Of a stretch of DNA of 30,250 nucleotides, positions 1 through 8,318 are shown piece after piece. This DNA is from JANXUC01 sp043749225 (lineage in GTDB: Bacteria; Acidobacteriota; Terriglobia; Terriglobales; Acidobacteriaceae), in NCBI GenBank assembly GCA_043749225.1, contig JAYVEP010000154.1, positions 1-30,250 on the forward strand. The letters run 5' to 3'. The translations under genes and the position numbers were made by a program. The notes beneath the pieces were generated by a model. It saw nothing but the letters and a program-made list of their open reading frames with translations. It was not told where the DNA came from and did not search any database. Each line of letters starts with the position of its first letter. Within the stretch, counting starts at the first letter, position 1.

Positions 1-1139
1 TTTTGGTACATTTTTCCAGCGATCCCTGCGGCTTTGGGACCGAAGGTTGGACGGCCGCCGCGCAGGAAAACTACGATCACGATATCTCCGGCGTCGGTAT
101 TGACGTAGGAGGCAAACCATCCAAAGCGCGTTCCTGCATGAGAACACGTGCCTGTTTTGCCCAGGACTTCTTCGGCGCTAAAATCCATGCGCAAACGGCG
201 GGCTGTGCCGTAGTGCGTTGCGCCAGAAAGGCCGTCGGCCAGTTCCGGAATTGCGCGGTTGATTTTCAGAACGCGTTTCACGCGGGGCACAAAGTCCGCC
301 ACCGCCTCGGGATCCTCCGGATGTTGCAGATAGTAGAGAGTGCCGCCGTTTGCAACCGCGGAGACGATTGCTCCCAGCTGGAGCGGGGTCATGGAGATGC
401 CTTCTCCGTAGGAGCACATCCGGCCTACGCCGCCTAGCTTCTCGGAGATTTCCGTGGTGGGATAGACTCCACGATGCTCGCCATCAATCTGATAGCCCGC
501 GAGTTCACCGAGTCCGAACATCTGCGAATAGCGATGCACGCGCGCGAAGCCCAGCTTGCGACCGAGTGCTTCAAAGTAGGCATTGTTCGAGTGCGCCAGG
601 GCCGTGGTCATGTTCAGCGAATAGTGCCGGCTGATGGGGACCAGAGTTTCTTTGGTGACAATGCCTTCGCTCAATGCTGCGAGGGCGACCGGAACTTTAA
701 TGGTGGAACAAGGCTGCGCGCCAGCCGATAGCGCCAGCTTTTGGTTCACCATGGCGAGGACACGACCGGTGTTGGGGTCCATCGCGAGAACTGTGCCGTT
801 CATGTTGCCTAAAGCTTCAATAGCTGCGGCGCGGACCGTGGCATCTTCGCCCTCGGTTATGTCTTCGGTGAAGGTATCAGTCGAATAAGAGCTGGTGAAA
901 AACCGCTCGTGATATCGGTGATGGCGTCGGCTCAGGCGAACATTTCCGCGACGGGAGGCCAAACGTCGCCTCTGCCGCAGCCGACTGAGCTGCTTGCGGG
1001 CACTAGCATTTTCGCTGATCGAACGCGAGCGACCCGACGTCAGTGGGCGCGTATTCACGTGCGCCGCCTCGCCAATAACGGGCAAGGTAAGACACAGAAC
1101 TAAAGTCAATCGCCGTAAGGACTTAACGATGCTTTCCAT
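1..1139 (-). CDS. Penicillin-binding transpeptidase, partial at left edge
   Basis: The minus frame is open from ATG at 1139 to the window edge, giving 379 visible residues without a stop; the C-terminus lies outside. All three motifs of the serine DD-transpeptidase family are present in order and at normal spacing: STIK (145-148, with the acylated Ser145), SNN (184-186) and KTGT (328-331). A signal peptide is visible: basic residues, then a hydrophobic stretch at about 11-23, with likely cleavage after GEA near residue 25. The region from 30 to 80 is very Arg/Ser-rich and probably disordered. An AAGGA ribosome site lies 5 bases before the ATG. By family it should cross-link peptidoglycan in the periplasm. 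No glycosyltransferase domain and no long N-terminal dimerisation domain are seen, so it is a minimal PBP rather than a typical FtsI or PBP1. It follows ftsZ on the same strand. Confidence 0.88.
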   Translation of the reverse strand, partial: MESIVKSLRRLTLVLCLTLPVIGEAAHVNTRPLTSGRSRSISENASARKQLSRLRQRRRLASRRGNVRLSRRHHRYHERFFTSSYSTDTFTEDITEGEDATVRAAAIEALGNMNGTVLAMDPNTGRVLAMVNQKLALSAGAQPCSTIKVPVALAALSEGIVTKETLVPISRHYSLNMTTALAHSNNAYFEALGRKLGFARVHRYSQMFGLGELAGYQIDGEHRGVYPTTEISEKLGGVGRMCSYGEGISMTPLQLGAIVSAVANGGTLYYLQHPEDPEAVADFVPRVKRVLKINRAIPELADGLSGATHYGTARRLRMDFSAEEVLGKTGTCSHAGTRFGWFASYVNTDAGDIVIVVFLRGGRPTFGPKAAGIAGKMYQ

Positions 1140-1426
1140 AGCGTTCCTTACAGCCTCCAGAATCCTATCTACTTACGTTGAGATGCCGAATTCGCCTCTT
1201 GAGTTTCGCGGGAAGACGGTTCGGTATCTGTTTCTCGATACTACGAACTCAGCCAGCTTATGACAACCGAAAAGTTACGTTATTGCAATCAAAGTTATGA
1301 TCGGCAAGCCATTGACTCTAAAACAGTTACTCCAACATTACGGTTGGGCAAGGCCTATTCGTAACCTAGGGTACGTTACCTTACCAGTAACCTAGCGCAA
1401 AACCGCAGGCTAACGTGATCGTCACC
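1140..1426. other. Gap between ftsZ and the PBP gene, with short repeats
   Basis: This 287-base spacer is more AT-rich than its neighbours and has no credible ORF. GTAACCTAG occurs twice in direct orientation (1361-1369 and 1387-1395). GTAAC at 1361-1365 pairs with GTTAC at 1375-1379. These lie 30 to 70 bases beyond the ftsZ stop and could be part of a weak terminator or a binding site. I see no convincing sigma70 promoter for the PBP gene, though there is room for one. Confidence 0.4.
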
Positions 1427-2677
1427 CTACATGATCTCGGTGCGCTTGCGTAGGAAAGCTGGGACATCGAGGTCGTGCTGGTCATATTGTTGGTAGGGCT
1501 GCGGTTCGCTGCCGGAAGCCATCTGAGTGGCTCCGCCGGAGTCGGTGTCCGACATGATGCGCATTGGTTCAGGCTGAAATACGGGTTCCGGTTCAGGCTC
1601 AGGTTCCGAGTAGCGAGGCACGTCGCGGACGATGATTGGCGGCGAGAAGCTCGACGCGCTGCGGTCGTTTCGTTCATTCCTTTCAACCCGATGGAAGCGC
1701 GGAATATCGCGGAAGCCCGTTGCGATGACGGTGATTTTGATGGTGTCCTTCATCTTGTCGTCGAGCACTGCACCGAAGATGATGTTGGCATCTTCGTGTG
1801 CTGCCTCCTGAATGATCAAGGAAGCTTCGTTGACCTCGGCGAGCTTGAGCGAGGACGCACCGGTTACGTTGATGAGGATTCCGCGTGCGCCATCGATGGC
1901 ACCGGCTTCAAGTAATGGAGAAGCAATCGCTTTTTGTGCGGCTTCTTTTGCGCGATGCGGGCCGCTGGCCGTGGCCGTCCCCATAACGGCATAGCCCATG
2001 CCGGCCATGATTGCCTTCACATCGGCGAAGTCGCGGTTGATGATACCGGGGATCGTGATGATATCGGAGATACCCTGCACGCCTTGGCGCAAGATATCGT
2101 CGGCGATGCGAAAGGATTCGAAGAATCCTGCATCCTGGGCGACGGCGAGCAGCTTTTCGTTGGGGATGGCGATCATGGTGTCGACGGCTTCGATCAGCTC
2201 GGCCATGCCGCGCTCGGCTTGCTGCATGCGGCGCTTGCCTTCAAAACCAAACGGCTTGGTGACGACGGCGACGGTAAGGGCGCCCATTTCGCTAGCCAGC
2301 GAGGCGATGATTGGCGCGGCACCGGTTCCGGTTCCGCCGCCGAGGCCGGTGGTGATGAACACCATGTCCGCGCCTTCGAGGGCTTCGATGATTTTTTCTG
2401 AATCTTCGAGGGCAGCCTTGCGGCCAACTTCAGGACTCGCGCCCGCGCCAAGGCCATTGGTGAGCTTGACGCCGAGCTGGATCTTGACGGCAGCGCGGGA
2501 CATGCGAAGTGCCTGCAGATCCGTATTGGCAACGACGAACTCGACGCCTTCGAGCCCAGCGTCGATCATGCGGTTGACGGCATTGCAGCCGCCGCCGCCT
2601 ACGCCTATGACTTTGATTTTAGCGTCGTTGTGCGCGTCGTCCTGGAAGCTGATGCGGATGTTGCCTTGATTGTCCAT
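1427..2677 (-). CDS. ftsZ: Cell division protein FtsZ
   Basis: This is the tubulin-like GTPase that forms the cytokinetic ring. The 416-residue product has the N-terminal nucleotide-binding motif GGGGCNAVNRM (27-37), the tubulin signature GGGTGTGAAP (113-122) and the T7 loop NRDFADV (214-220) that completes the GTPase site of the next subunit. A variable linker of about 80 residues follows the GTPase core and includes a Pro/Glu run (EPEPEPEP). The protein ends in the conserved C-terminal peptide DVPAFLRKR (404-412), which binds FtsA and other partners. The length is normal for the family. ATG at 2677 has a GAGGA ribosome site 8 bases upstream. It lies downstream of ftsA, as is usual, but the 239-base gap is full of repeats, so it may be separately transcribed or processed. 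Confidence 0.98.
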   Translation of the reverse strand: MDNQGNIRISFQDDAHNDAKIKVIGVGGGGCNAVNRMIDAGLEGVEFVVANTDLQALRMSRAAVKIQLGVKLTNGLGAGASPEVGRKAALEDSEKIIEALEGADMVFITTGLGGGTGTGAAPIIASLASEMGALTVAVVTKPFGFEGKRRMQQAERGMAELIEAVDTMIAIPNEKLLAVAQDAGFFESFRIADDILRQGVQGISDIITIPGIINRDFADVKAIMAGMGYAVMGTATASGPHRAKEAAQKAIASPLLEAGAIDGARGILINVTGASSLKLAEVNEASLIIQEAAHEDANIIFGAVLDDKMKDTIKITVIATGFRDIPRFHRVERNERNDRSASSFSPPIIVRDVPRYSEPEPEPEPVFQPEPMRIMSDTDSGGATQMASGSEPQPYQQYDQHDLDVPAFLRKRTEIM

Positions 2678-2916
2678 TTGGGCTGTCCTCGCGTGTACAG
2701 ATTTTGTTTCGTTCGTAGAACTTTTCTACCCAGCCCTCGCGGGCTAAAGCTCAATCACTTTCTTAACTTTGTGGCACGGCTGAAGCCGGTGCCCTGATAC
2801 GGTTCAAGAACAACAACAGAGTTCGAGAGCAACAGCAAGTTCAACAACAAAGTTCGAGAACAACAGCAAGTTCAACAACGACTGCGGCGGACAAAAGTGT
2901 CCGCCCCTACATATGC
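2678..2916. repeat. Mosaic of hairpins and a 31-bp tandem repeat between ftsA and ftsZ
   Basis: The spacer contains several separate structures. GTAGAA/TTCTAC (2715-2729), AGCCC/GGGCT (2732-2745) and GGCAC/GTGCC (2773-2793, imperfect) are inverted repeats. A 31-bp unit occurs twice in tandem at 2818-2848 and 2849-2879 with two mismatches, preceded by a partial copy (about 2802-2817). GGCGGACA and TGTCCGCC (2886-2893 and 2898-2905) form a perfect 8-bp stem with a 4-base loop just past the ftsA stop. There is no U-run, so a classical terminator is doubtful. The layout looks like REP-type interspersed palindromes; that identity is inferred, not tested. Confidence 0.7.
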
Positions 2917-4152
2917 TTACGCGCCTTTTCTTGCGAACCATGCTTTGAATCTGTTCCTCCAGCGATCCTCTTGCAGGCCACGCGCTATCCGTGCCCGATG
3001 CCAATACATGGCCATGCCGAGAACGGTTGCGAATTCGGGTTCGGCGAGTGTGCGCGGCATTTTCGCCATTGGCGTTGGCCACGAAACTCGGACCGGGCGA
3101 CGCAATGTGGATTCGGCGACATCCAGAATTCCTGCCAGGCGCGTACCGCCGCCGCTGAGCACGCAACCTCCGGCGCACAGATCTAACATGCCCGCTTGGC
3201 GGAGGTTGACACGCATCATCTCAAACAGTTCCCGCGCACGCGGTTCTAAAATTTCACCGACGAAACGTTGTTGTACCATGCGCGAAGGGCGATCTCCGAC
3301 GGAGGGTACCTCAACCTGATTGCCTTCTGGAATCAGCGTGACCACAGCGTTTCCATAGGTGCGCTTAATTTTTTCGGCCTCGATGCCGGGAGTGGCCAAG
3401 CCGACAGTTAGATCGCTGGTAAAGTGGTCGCCGCCAATCGGAATCACGGCGGTGTGCGCGACTGCACCTTCGTGGAACACAATCATTTCTGTCGAACCAG
3501 CGCCAATGTCGGCGAGGCAGACGCCAACTTCGCGCTCATCGTTGCGAAGAACGGAATCGGCGCAGGCCAGAGGTTCGTAGACGGTGTCTTGAACCTCAAC
3601 TCCGGCGCGGTTTACAGCCGTTACGACGTTCTGCACCGCACTGCTGGCGGCGGTCAAAATGTGGACGCGCACTTCGAGACGCGTGGCCATCATGCCGAGT
3701 GGATCGTGAATTCCGGCCTGTTCGTCGAGCACGAATTCCTGCGGCAAAAGATGCAGTACTTCGCGGTCGGCAGGCAGCGGAATCGCGCGAGCCTTTTCGA
3801 CCGCCTGGCGAATTTCATCGCGGGAAATCTCACGCGCCTTCAGGCCCAGGCTGATGCCGCCCTGGCTATTCACTCCGCGAATGTGGGCGCCACCGATGCC
3901 GACAATGGCGCGTTCAACGGGGGCTCCAGCGGAATTCTCCGCCTGCTCGACTGCCTTTTGAATCGAAGCGACTGCGCGTTCCAGATCGACAATTACACCT
4001 TTGCGCGAACCACGGGATTCCGACACGCCGTGGCCTCGGTAGCGGAGGCCATTGCCAGTAACTTCTGCAACCAGCACTACGGTTTTCGAACTACCCAGGT
4101 CGATAGCGGCGATCAGGTTGTCGTTCGCGGCGCTCATGGTCGCTTGATTCAT
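2917..4152 (-). CDS. ftsA: Cell division protein FtsA
   Basis: FtsA is the actin-like ATPase that tethers FtsZ to the membrane. I place the start at ATG 4152 (411 residues, beginning MNQATMSAAND) because GAAAGGA lies 6 bases upstream. The longer frame from 4200 overlaps ftsQ and adds 16 residues with no family likeness. Actin-fold motifs are seen: phosphate-1 DLGSSKT (18-24), phosphate-2 ADIGAGSTEM (214-223) and the adenosine motif LSGGGTRLAG (332-341). The inserted SHS2 (1C) region lies between the first two. The last residues (about 397-411) form a basic, Trp/Phe-containing amphipathic stretch, the expected membrane-targeting helix. It starts 34 bases after the ftsQ stop, so the two are probably co-transcribed. 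Confidence 0.96.
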   Translation of the reverse strand: MNQATMSAANDNLIAAIDLGSSKTVVLVAEVTGNGLRYRGHGVSESRGSRKGVIVDLERAVASIQKAVEQAENSAGAPVERAIVGIGGAHIRGVNSQGGISLGLKAREISRDEIRQAVEKARAIPLPADREVLHLLPQEFVLDEQAGIHDPLGMMATRLEVRVHILTAASSAVQNVVTAVNRAGVEVQDTVYEPLACADSVLRNDEREVGVCLADIGAGSTEMIVFHEGAVAHTAVIPIGGDHFTSDLTVGLATPGIEAEKIKRTYGNAVVTLIPEGNQVEVPSVGDRPSRMVQQRFVGEILEPRARELFEMMRVNLRQAGMLDLCAGGCVLSGGGTRLAGILDVAESTLRRPVRVSWPTPMAKMPRTLAEPEFATVLGMAMYWHRARIARGLQEDRWRNRFKAWFARKGA

Positions 4153-4186
4153 GTATTCCTTTCGTTCGTAAATTTCCGTTCCAAAA

Positions 4187-5602
4187 TCACTGTTGCGCAA
4201 TGGCTGCGTGCGGTTTGCCGCTGACCTGATGTGGCGCGGCCGGAGCCATCATTGGCCCGATCATCGGCCCGATCATCTTGGGCCCGATCATCTTTGGCCC
4301 GATCATCTTTTTCGTGCTGGCCGGCTTCACCGTCTTTGCCGCTGTTTCCCTCGCTGTCGTGTTCTTCGTTGTGGCATTCTTAGTCGCCGTATTTTTGGCT
4401 ACCGGCTTCTGCGCGACCGCATGCTTCTTTGCGACTTTCCTCGAAGCCTTCTTTGCGGGCCTTTTATGCGGCTTCGCAGCTGGCTTGGGATGGGGCGCGG
4501 GCTTCAGAGGAGCCTTCGTCGCCGCCTTGAGCAGAACTGGCTTCGCGGCCGCTTGCTGATGCTTCACCAACGCTGCAGCCGTGATGGCCATTGCTGGCAC
4601 TCCAGCCGCTACCGCAGCTTTGGCAGCGCTCGCCGACAAGGATGCCGGCTGAATGGTCGAGCGCAAATCGGGGTTCACCACAATCTGGCGTTCATAACGC
4701 AAGTCGACGGATTCCAATTTTTCAAACTGCTGTCGCCAGTCGCTCACGTGCGCTTTGTAGAGCTTGAAACGATCCAGGAAATTCCCCGTTCCTGAATTCG
4801 CTGAACCAAGATGCAGTAGCACATCGCCGGAAGGATCGTTGACCAGCACCTTGGCGTCTTCGGGATCCGAAAGATCGACTTCGCTCAATTCCTGCGAATA
4901 GTGACTGCCTTCGGAATCGAGTTGGCGCACCATCTCGTTGTAAACCTTCATCCGAACAGCGCGCGTGGAGAGCGGTTCGGAATCGCGCGCACCCGCAATC
5001 ACCGGGAAGGAATACTTCTTTTTGCTGTGCGGAGGCAAATCCATGATGTGCCCGGTGGCATCCATCAATCCAATATGCGCACCGACCCGCGCGAAGGCTA
5101 CGGGAGTACGCTCGCGAATCTCCACCTTGAGGCGATTGGGCACAAAGCGCATGACCGATGCGGATTCGACCCAGGAAATCTGCTCAATTTGTGCGCGGCG
5201 TTCTTCTAGCGGAACGAAGAGAATGTTACGGCCAATGTCGCCGCCCATCGCTTCCATGATCTGGCTGCGAGAGACATTCTCCGTGCCAGCGATTTCGATT
5301 TGATCGCTGGATTCCACACGGAAGCGCCAGGAGCGTTCGCTGTAACGGTAGATCAGGCCGTAGGCCACACCACCGAAGAGGAGCACCGTCAAGGCGACCG
5401 CGATCCACTTCAGCCGGTGGGTGGTTTTCTTGGGGAGGGAAGAGCGGCGCGCGGAGACGCGCTTCTGTTTTCGAAGAAAAGGATTCCCTTCCTCTTCTTC
5501 GAGGTCAGTAAAGCGGGCATCGTCCATTTCCGGACGAAGAAACTCCTCTTGAGCGAGAGGTGTTTCTTCCTGCGGCAACACTGCGCTGTCTTTTCGCGCC
5601 AT
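4187..5602 (-). CDS. ftsQ: Cell division protein FtsQ/DivIB with a long basic C-terminal tail
   Basis: FtsQ is a single-pass divisome scaffold that links FtsB/FtsL to the rest of the complex. The 471 residues divide into an acidic cytoplasmic head (1-60), one membrane helix (about 65-84), a POTRA domain (about 93-165) and the FtsQ beta domain (about 166-311). An extra tail of about 155 residues follows (317-471). It is rich in Lys, Ala and Pro and resembles a histone H1 tail, ending in three KMIGP repeats plus variants (432-454). Typical FtsQ proteins are about 250 to 330 residues, so the tail accounts for the excess. By topology it would be periplasmic. No clear ribosome site precedes ATG 5602. 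The murC stop is 157 bases upstream; murB and ddl, often found between these genes, are absent. Confidence 0.93.
   Translation of the reverse strand: MARKDSAVLPQEETPLAQEEFLRPEMDDARFTDLEEEEGNPFLRKQKRVSARRSSLPKKTTHRLKWIAVALTVLLFGGVAYGLIYRYSERSWRFRVESSDQIEIAGTENVSRSQIMEAMGGDIGRNILFVPLEERRAQIEQISWVESASVMRFVPNRLKVEIRERTPVAFARVGAHIGLMDATGHIMDLPPHSKKKYSFPVIAGARDSEPLSTRAVRMKVYNEMVRQLDSEGSHYSQELSEVDLSDPEDAKVLVNDPSGDVLLHLGSANSGTGNFLDRFKLYKAHVSDWRQQFEKLESVDLRYERQIVVNPDLRSTIQPASLSASAAKAAVAAGVPAMAITAAALVKHQQAAAKPVLLKAATKAPLKPAPHPKPAAKPHKRPAKKASRKVAKKHAVAQKPVAKNTATKNATTKNTTARETAAKTVKPASTKKMIGPKMIGPKMIGPMIGPMMAPAAPHQVSGKPHAAIAQQ
4253..4309 (-). repeat. ftsQ: KMIGP-encoding 15-bp tandem repeat in ftsQ
   Basis: Three in-frame copies of a 15-base unit encode Lys-Met-Ile-Gly-Pro, followed by a 12-base Met-Ile-Gly-Pro copy (residues 432-450 of FtsQ). 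The core GGCCCGATCAT is nearly identical in each copy, so the array looks like recent slippage or duplication within the coding region. Confidence 0.85.
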
Positions 5603-5759
5603 TGTCGTCGCTGGTGAATCGCCAGAGCATTAACTATAAACCGACTATTTGTGAATATGGGGAGAGAAAGTTGATTCGTCGCAGGAAGTTAGACGAAGGG
5701 AACCCGCATAACCACTGGAGAAGAATAGGCGAAGATTCGTGGGGAGCTGCACGAGCAAA

Positions 5760-7187
5760 TCAGATGCGAGGAGCGGAAGGGGCGATTCCGTTCTGCAACG
5801 CGGCCAGAACCAACGGGGCGATCTGGACGACGCTGCCCGCACCTAACGTGAGGATGAGGTCGCCTTCCCGGGCACAGGCAACAGCGTTTGTAACTGCTTT
5901 TTGGAACGAGTTCGCATACTCGGCGCGCTTGCCTTTTTCACAAATGCGTTGTGCGAGCACTTCGCCTGTAATCCCTGGGATAGGGGCTTCACTGGCAGGA
6001 TAAATATCGAGGACGCAGACGGTCGTTGCGTCGGTAAATGCGTCGGAGAAATCGTCCATCAGCAACTGCGTGCGGGTAAAGCGATGCGGTTGGAAAATCA
6101 CATGGACCTGCTCGAAACCCGCTTGTTTGGCGGCCGCAAGGGTCGCGCGAATTTCAGTGGGATGATGTCCGTAGTCGTCGATAACCGTAACGCCGCGCAC
6201 GATTCCCTTGCGCTGGAAGCGGCGGTCGACTCCACGAAATGATTGCAGGGCTTGGCGAATTTTGTCAGGCGGAATATCAAGGCCGATGCCAACTGCAACG
6301 GCAGCCGTCGCGTTCAATACGTTGTGTTGACCCGGTACGTGCAGATGAAATTCACCTAAATCTTTGTCGCGATAGGTGACCTGAAACCGGTTGAGCGGAT
6401 CGCTTTCAGCTCTGCTCGCGTTGGATAGTCGCGCAGCGGAATCCAGGATGTGTAATCGGAAATCAGAGCTGTCGCGTGTTCCATAGGTCACTACGCGACG
6501 TCGCACGCGAGGTAGCAGTGCGCGCAGCATCTCATCATCGCCGCAGGCTACGATCATTCCATAGAACGGCACGCGGTCCATGAATTCGATGAATGTGTCT
6601 TCCACATCTTTCATGTCGCGATAGCAATCCATGTGCTCGCGGTCGATATTGGTCACGACGGAAAGAATGGGCGAAAGCTTGAGAAAGGAGCGGTCGCTCT
6701 CGTCCGCCTCAGCCACTAAATATTGCGATTTTCCGAGGCGCGCATTCGATCCCATGGCGTCCACGCGGCCGCCAACGACGACCGTCGGATCGAGACCGCC
6801 AGCGGCCAGGACCGCCGCTACCATAGAGGTTGTGGTCGTTTTGCCATGCATGCCAGCGATGGCGATGCCATACTTGAGCCGCATCAACTCGGCCAACATT
6901 TCCGCACGTTGAATTACGGGAATATGCAGCCGCGCCGCTTCGACGACCTCGGGATTGTCGCGCCCGACGGCGGAGCTGGTGACCACGACTTCCGCTCCTG
7001 GAACGTTCTCGGCATGATGCCCCTCGAAGATCGTTGCGCCCATGGCGGCAAGCCGCTGGGTGACTGTGGTGGTCTTCAGATCGGATCCTGAAACTTTGTA
7101 GCCGAGGTTCTGCAACACCTCGGCGATACCACTCATGCCGATGCCGCCGATGCCTACGAAATGGATGCGTTGAACTTTGGCAAACAT
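5760..7187 (-). CDS. murC: UDP-N-acetylmuramate--L-alanine ligase MurC
   Basis: MurC uses ATP to add the first amino acid, L-alanine, to UDP-MurNAc in the cytoplasm. The 475-residue length is normal. The N-terminal substrate domain opens with GIGGIGMSG (12-20). The ATP-binding P-loop is GMHGKTTTTS (112-121). Central-domain motifs EADESDRSF (160-168) and NIDREHMD (180-187) supply metal and substrate ligands. GQHNVLNA (286-293), DDYGHHPTEI (337-346) and FQPHRFTRT (365-373) mark the rest of the catalytic core and the C-terminal Rossmann domain. The ATG at 7187 lies 9 bases past the murG stop and has no clear ribosome site, which suggests translation coupled to murG. A heptanucleotide repeat occupies the junction. 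Confidence 0.98.
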   Translation of the reverse strand: MFAKVQRIHFVGIGGIGMSGIAEVLQNLGYKVSGSDLKTTTVTQRLAAMGATIFEGHHAENVPGAEVVVTSSAVGRDNPEVVEAARLHIPVIQRAEMLAELMRLKYGIAIAGMHGKTTTTSMVAAVLAAGGLDPTVVVGGRVDAMGSNARLGKSQYLVAEADESDRSFLKLSPILSVVTNIDREHMDCYRDMKDVEDTFIEFMDRVPFYGMIVACGDDEMLRALLPRVRRRVVTYGTRDSSDFRLHILDSAARLSNASRAESDPLNRFQVTYRDKDLGEFHLHVPGQHNVLNATAAVAVGIGLDIPPDKIRQALQSFRGVDRRFQRKGIVRGVTVIDDYGHHPTEIRATLAAAKQAGFEQVHVIFQPHRFTRTQLLMDDFSDAFTDATTVCVLDIYPASEAPIPGITGEVLAQRICEKGKRAEYANSFQKAVTNAVACAREGDLILTLGAGSVVQIAPLVLAALQNGIAPSAPRI

Positions 7188-7190
7188 AAA

Positions 7191-7217
7191 TAGCTGCTAG
7201 CTGCTAGCTGCTAGCTT
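7191..7217. repeat. 7-bp tandem repeat across the murG stop and murG-murC junction
   Basis: The heptamer TAGCTGC (GCAGCTA on the coding strand) is repeated three times in tandem, followed by a partial fourth copy TAGCTT. The array encodes the last residues of MurG and includes its TAG stop codon. Because 7 is not a multiple of 3, gaining or losing one unit would shift the reading frame at the end of murG. Confidence 0.85.
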
Positions 7218-8312
7218 CTGGCTGGTGCCTGCGTCCGCGAGTTGCTTTGCCAGTTCTGCAATCTCGCGGGCTGCATTGGGATGTGCCATTTTCCGTGCTG
7301 CTTCGGACATGGTTTGCAGCTTCACAGGGTCGGACAGCAATTCCGCCACCGATTCAGCGAGACGCGCTGCCGTCAAATCGCGCTCTTCGAGCATTACTGC
7401 TGCGCCGGCGTTTTGCATTGCTTCCGCGTTGCATCGCTGGTGGTCGTCCGCCGATCTTGGAAATGGAACATAAACCGCTGGCTTACCTGCCGCTGCAATC
7501 TCGGCGACCGTACTGGCTCCCGCACGACAGAGGATCAGGTCCGCACGCGCGAAGGTTCCCGGCATGTCGTCGATAAACTTCGATACTTCGAACTTGGACC
7601 CTTCCGCCCGCACGCCAAGTTTCTCATACGCCACTAGAGTAGCGGTGTAGTCGCGCTCTCCAGTTTGGTGGATAATCTGAATCGTCGGAGTCTTTTTCCG
7701 CAAGCCGGAGATCGCGTCGCACATGACCTGATTGATGGCATGAGCGCCCTGGCTTCCTCCAAACACAAGCAGTGTTGGCGGTTCCCCAGCGACCTTGTTC
7801 CGCAACGGCAGATTGAAGAACGGCGCGCGCACAGGAACTCCCGTGACATGGCAGTTTCGAAAATATTTTTTCGTCTCTTCGAAATGAACCGCCGCTGCAG
7901 ACACAAACGGACCGACGAGTCGATTGGCAAACCCAGGCACAACGTTGGGTTCAAATGCCAGCATGGGGATGCGACACAGCGCAGCAGCCGCCATGGCGGG
8001 CCCGGAAGCGTATCCGCCGACACCGATCACAACATCGGGACGAAACCTGCGGAGGATTCGCAACGCGGTCCACACTGCAACAGGCAATCCTGCAAGTGTT
8101 TTCAGCCGCGTGAAAAGACTGACCTGATTTAGAGCGCCAACTTGAATGAGTTCCAGCGGAAAACCAGCGGCGGGGACCAGGCGGGTCTCAATGCCGCGCG
8201 ATGTTCCAATAAACAAACACTCCGCCGAATAAAGAGTCTGCAATTCGCGGGCTATCGCTAACAGGGGAATAACATGGCCGCCGGTGCCGCCTCCCGCCAA
8301 AATCACTCGCAT
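7197..8312 (-). CDS. murG: UDP-GlcNAc:undecaprenyl-PP-MurNAc-pentapeptide GlcNAc transferase MurG
   Basis: MurG converts lipid I to lipid II on the inner face of the cytoplasmic membrane. The 371-residue GT28 protein has the first glycine-rich loop GGGTGGH (7-13), the second loop GVGGYASGP (97-105), EPNVVPGFANR (121-131) and the third loop FGGSQGA (184-190). The C-terminal UDP-GlcNAc site is seen as CRAGASTVAEI (262-272) followed by PFPRSADDHQ (284-293). Length and motif spacing are normal. It begins 6 bases after the ftsW stop, so the two are in one operon. Its last codons lie in a heptanucleotide repeat, so the terminal residues (KLAASS) are probably not functional sequence. Confidence 0.98.
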   Translation of the reverse strand: MRVILAGGGTGGHVIPLLAIARELQTLYSAECLFIGTSRGIETRLVPAAGFPLELIQVGALNQVSLFTRLKTLAGLPVAVWTALRILRRFRPDVVIGVGGYASGPAMAAAALCRIPMLAFEPNVVPGFANRLVGPFVSAAAVHFEETKKYFRNCHVTGVPVRAPFFNLPLRNKVAGEPPTLLVFGGSQGAHAINQVMCDAISGLRKKTPTIQIIHQTGERDYTATLVAYEKLGVRAEGSKFEVSKFIDDMPGTFARADLILCRAGASTVAEIAAAGKPAVYVPFPRSADDHQRCNAEAMQNAGAAVMLEERDLTAARLAESVAELLSDPVKLQTMSEAARKMAHPNAAREIAELAKQLADAGTSQKLAASS

Positions 8313-8318
8313 GGCGCT

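Noticed and set aside
1998..2669. 223-codon plus-strand open frame
   Set aside because: Antisense to ftsZ, low-complexity composition and no motif.
2818..2879. Tandem 31-bp repeat considered as a CRISPR fragment
   Set aside because: The units are directly adjacent with no unique spacers, and there are no cas genes.
4153..4200. Longer FtsA start at 4200
   Set aside because: It overlaps ftsQ and lacks a ribosome site; ATG 4152 has AAGGA at the right distance.
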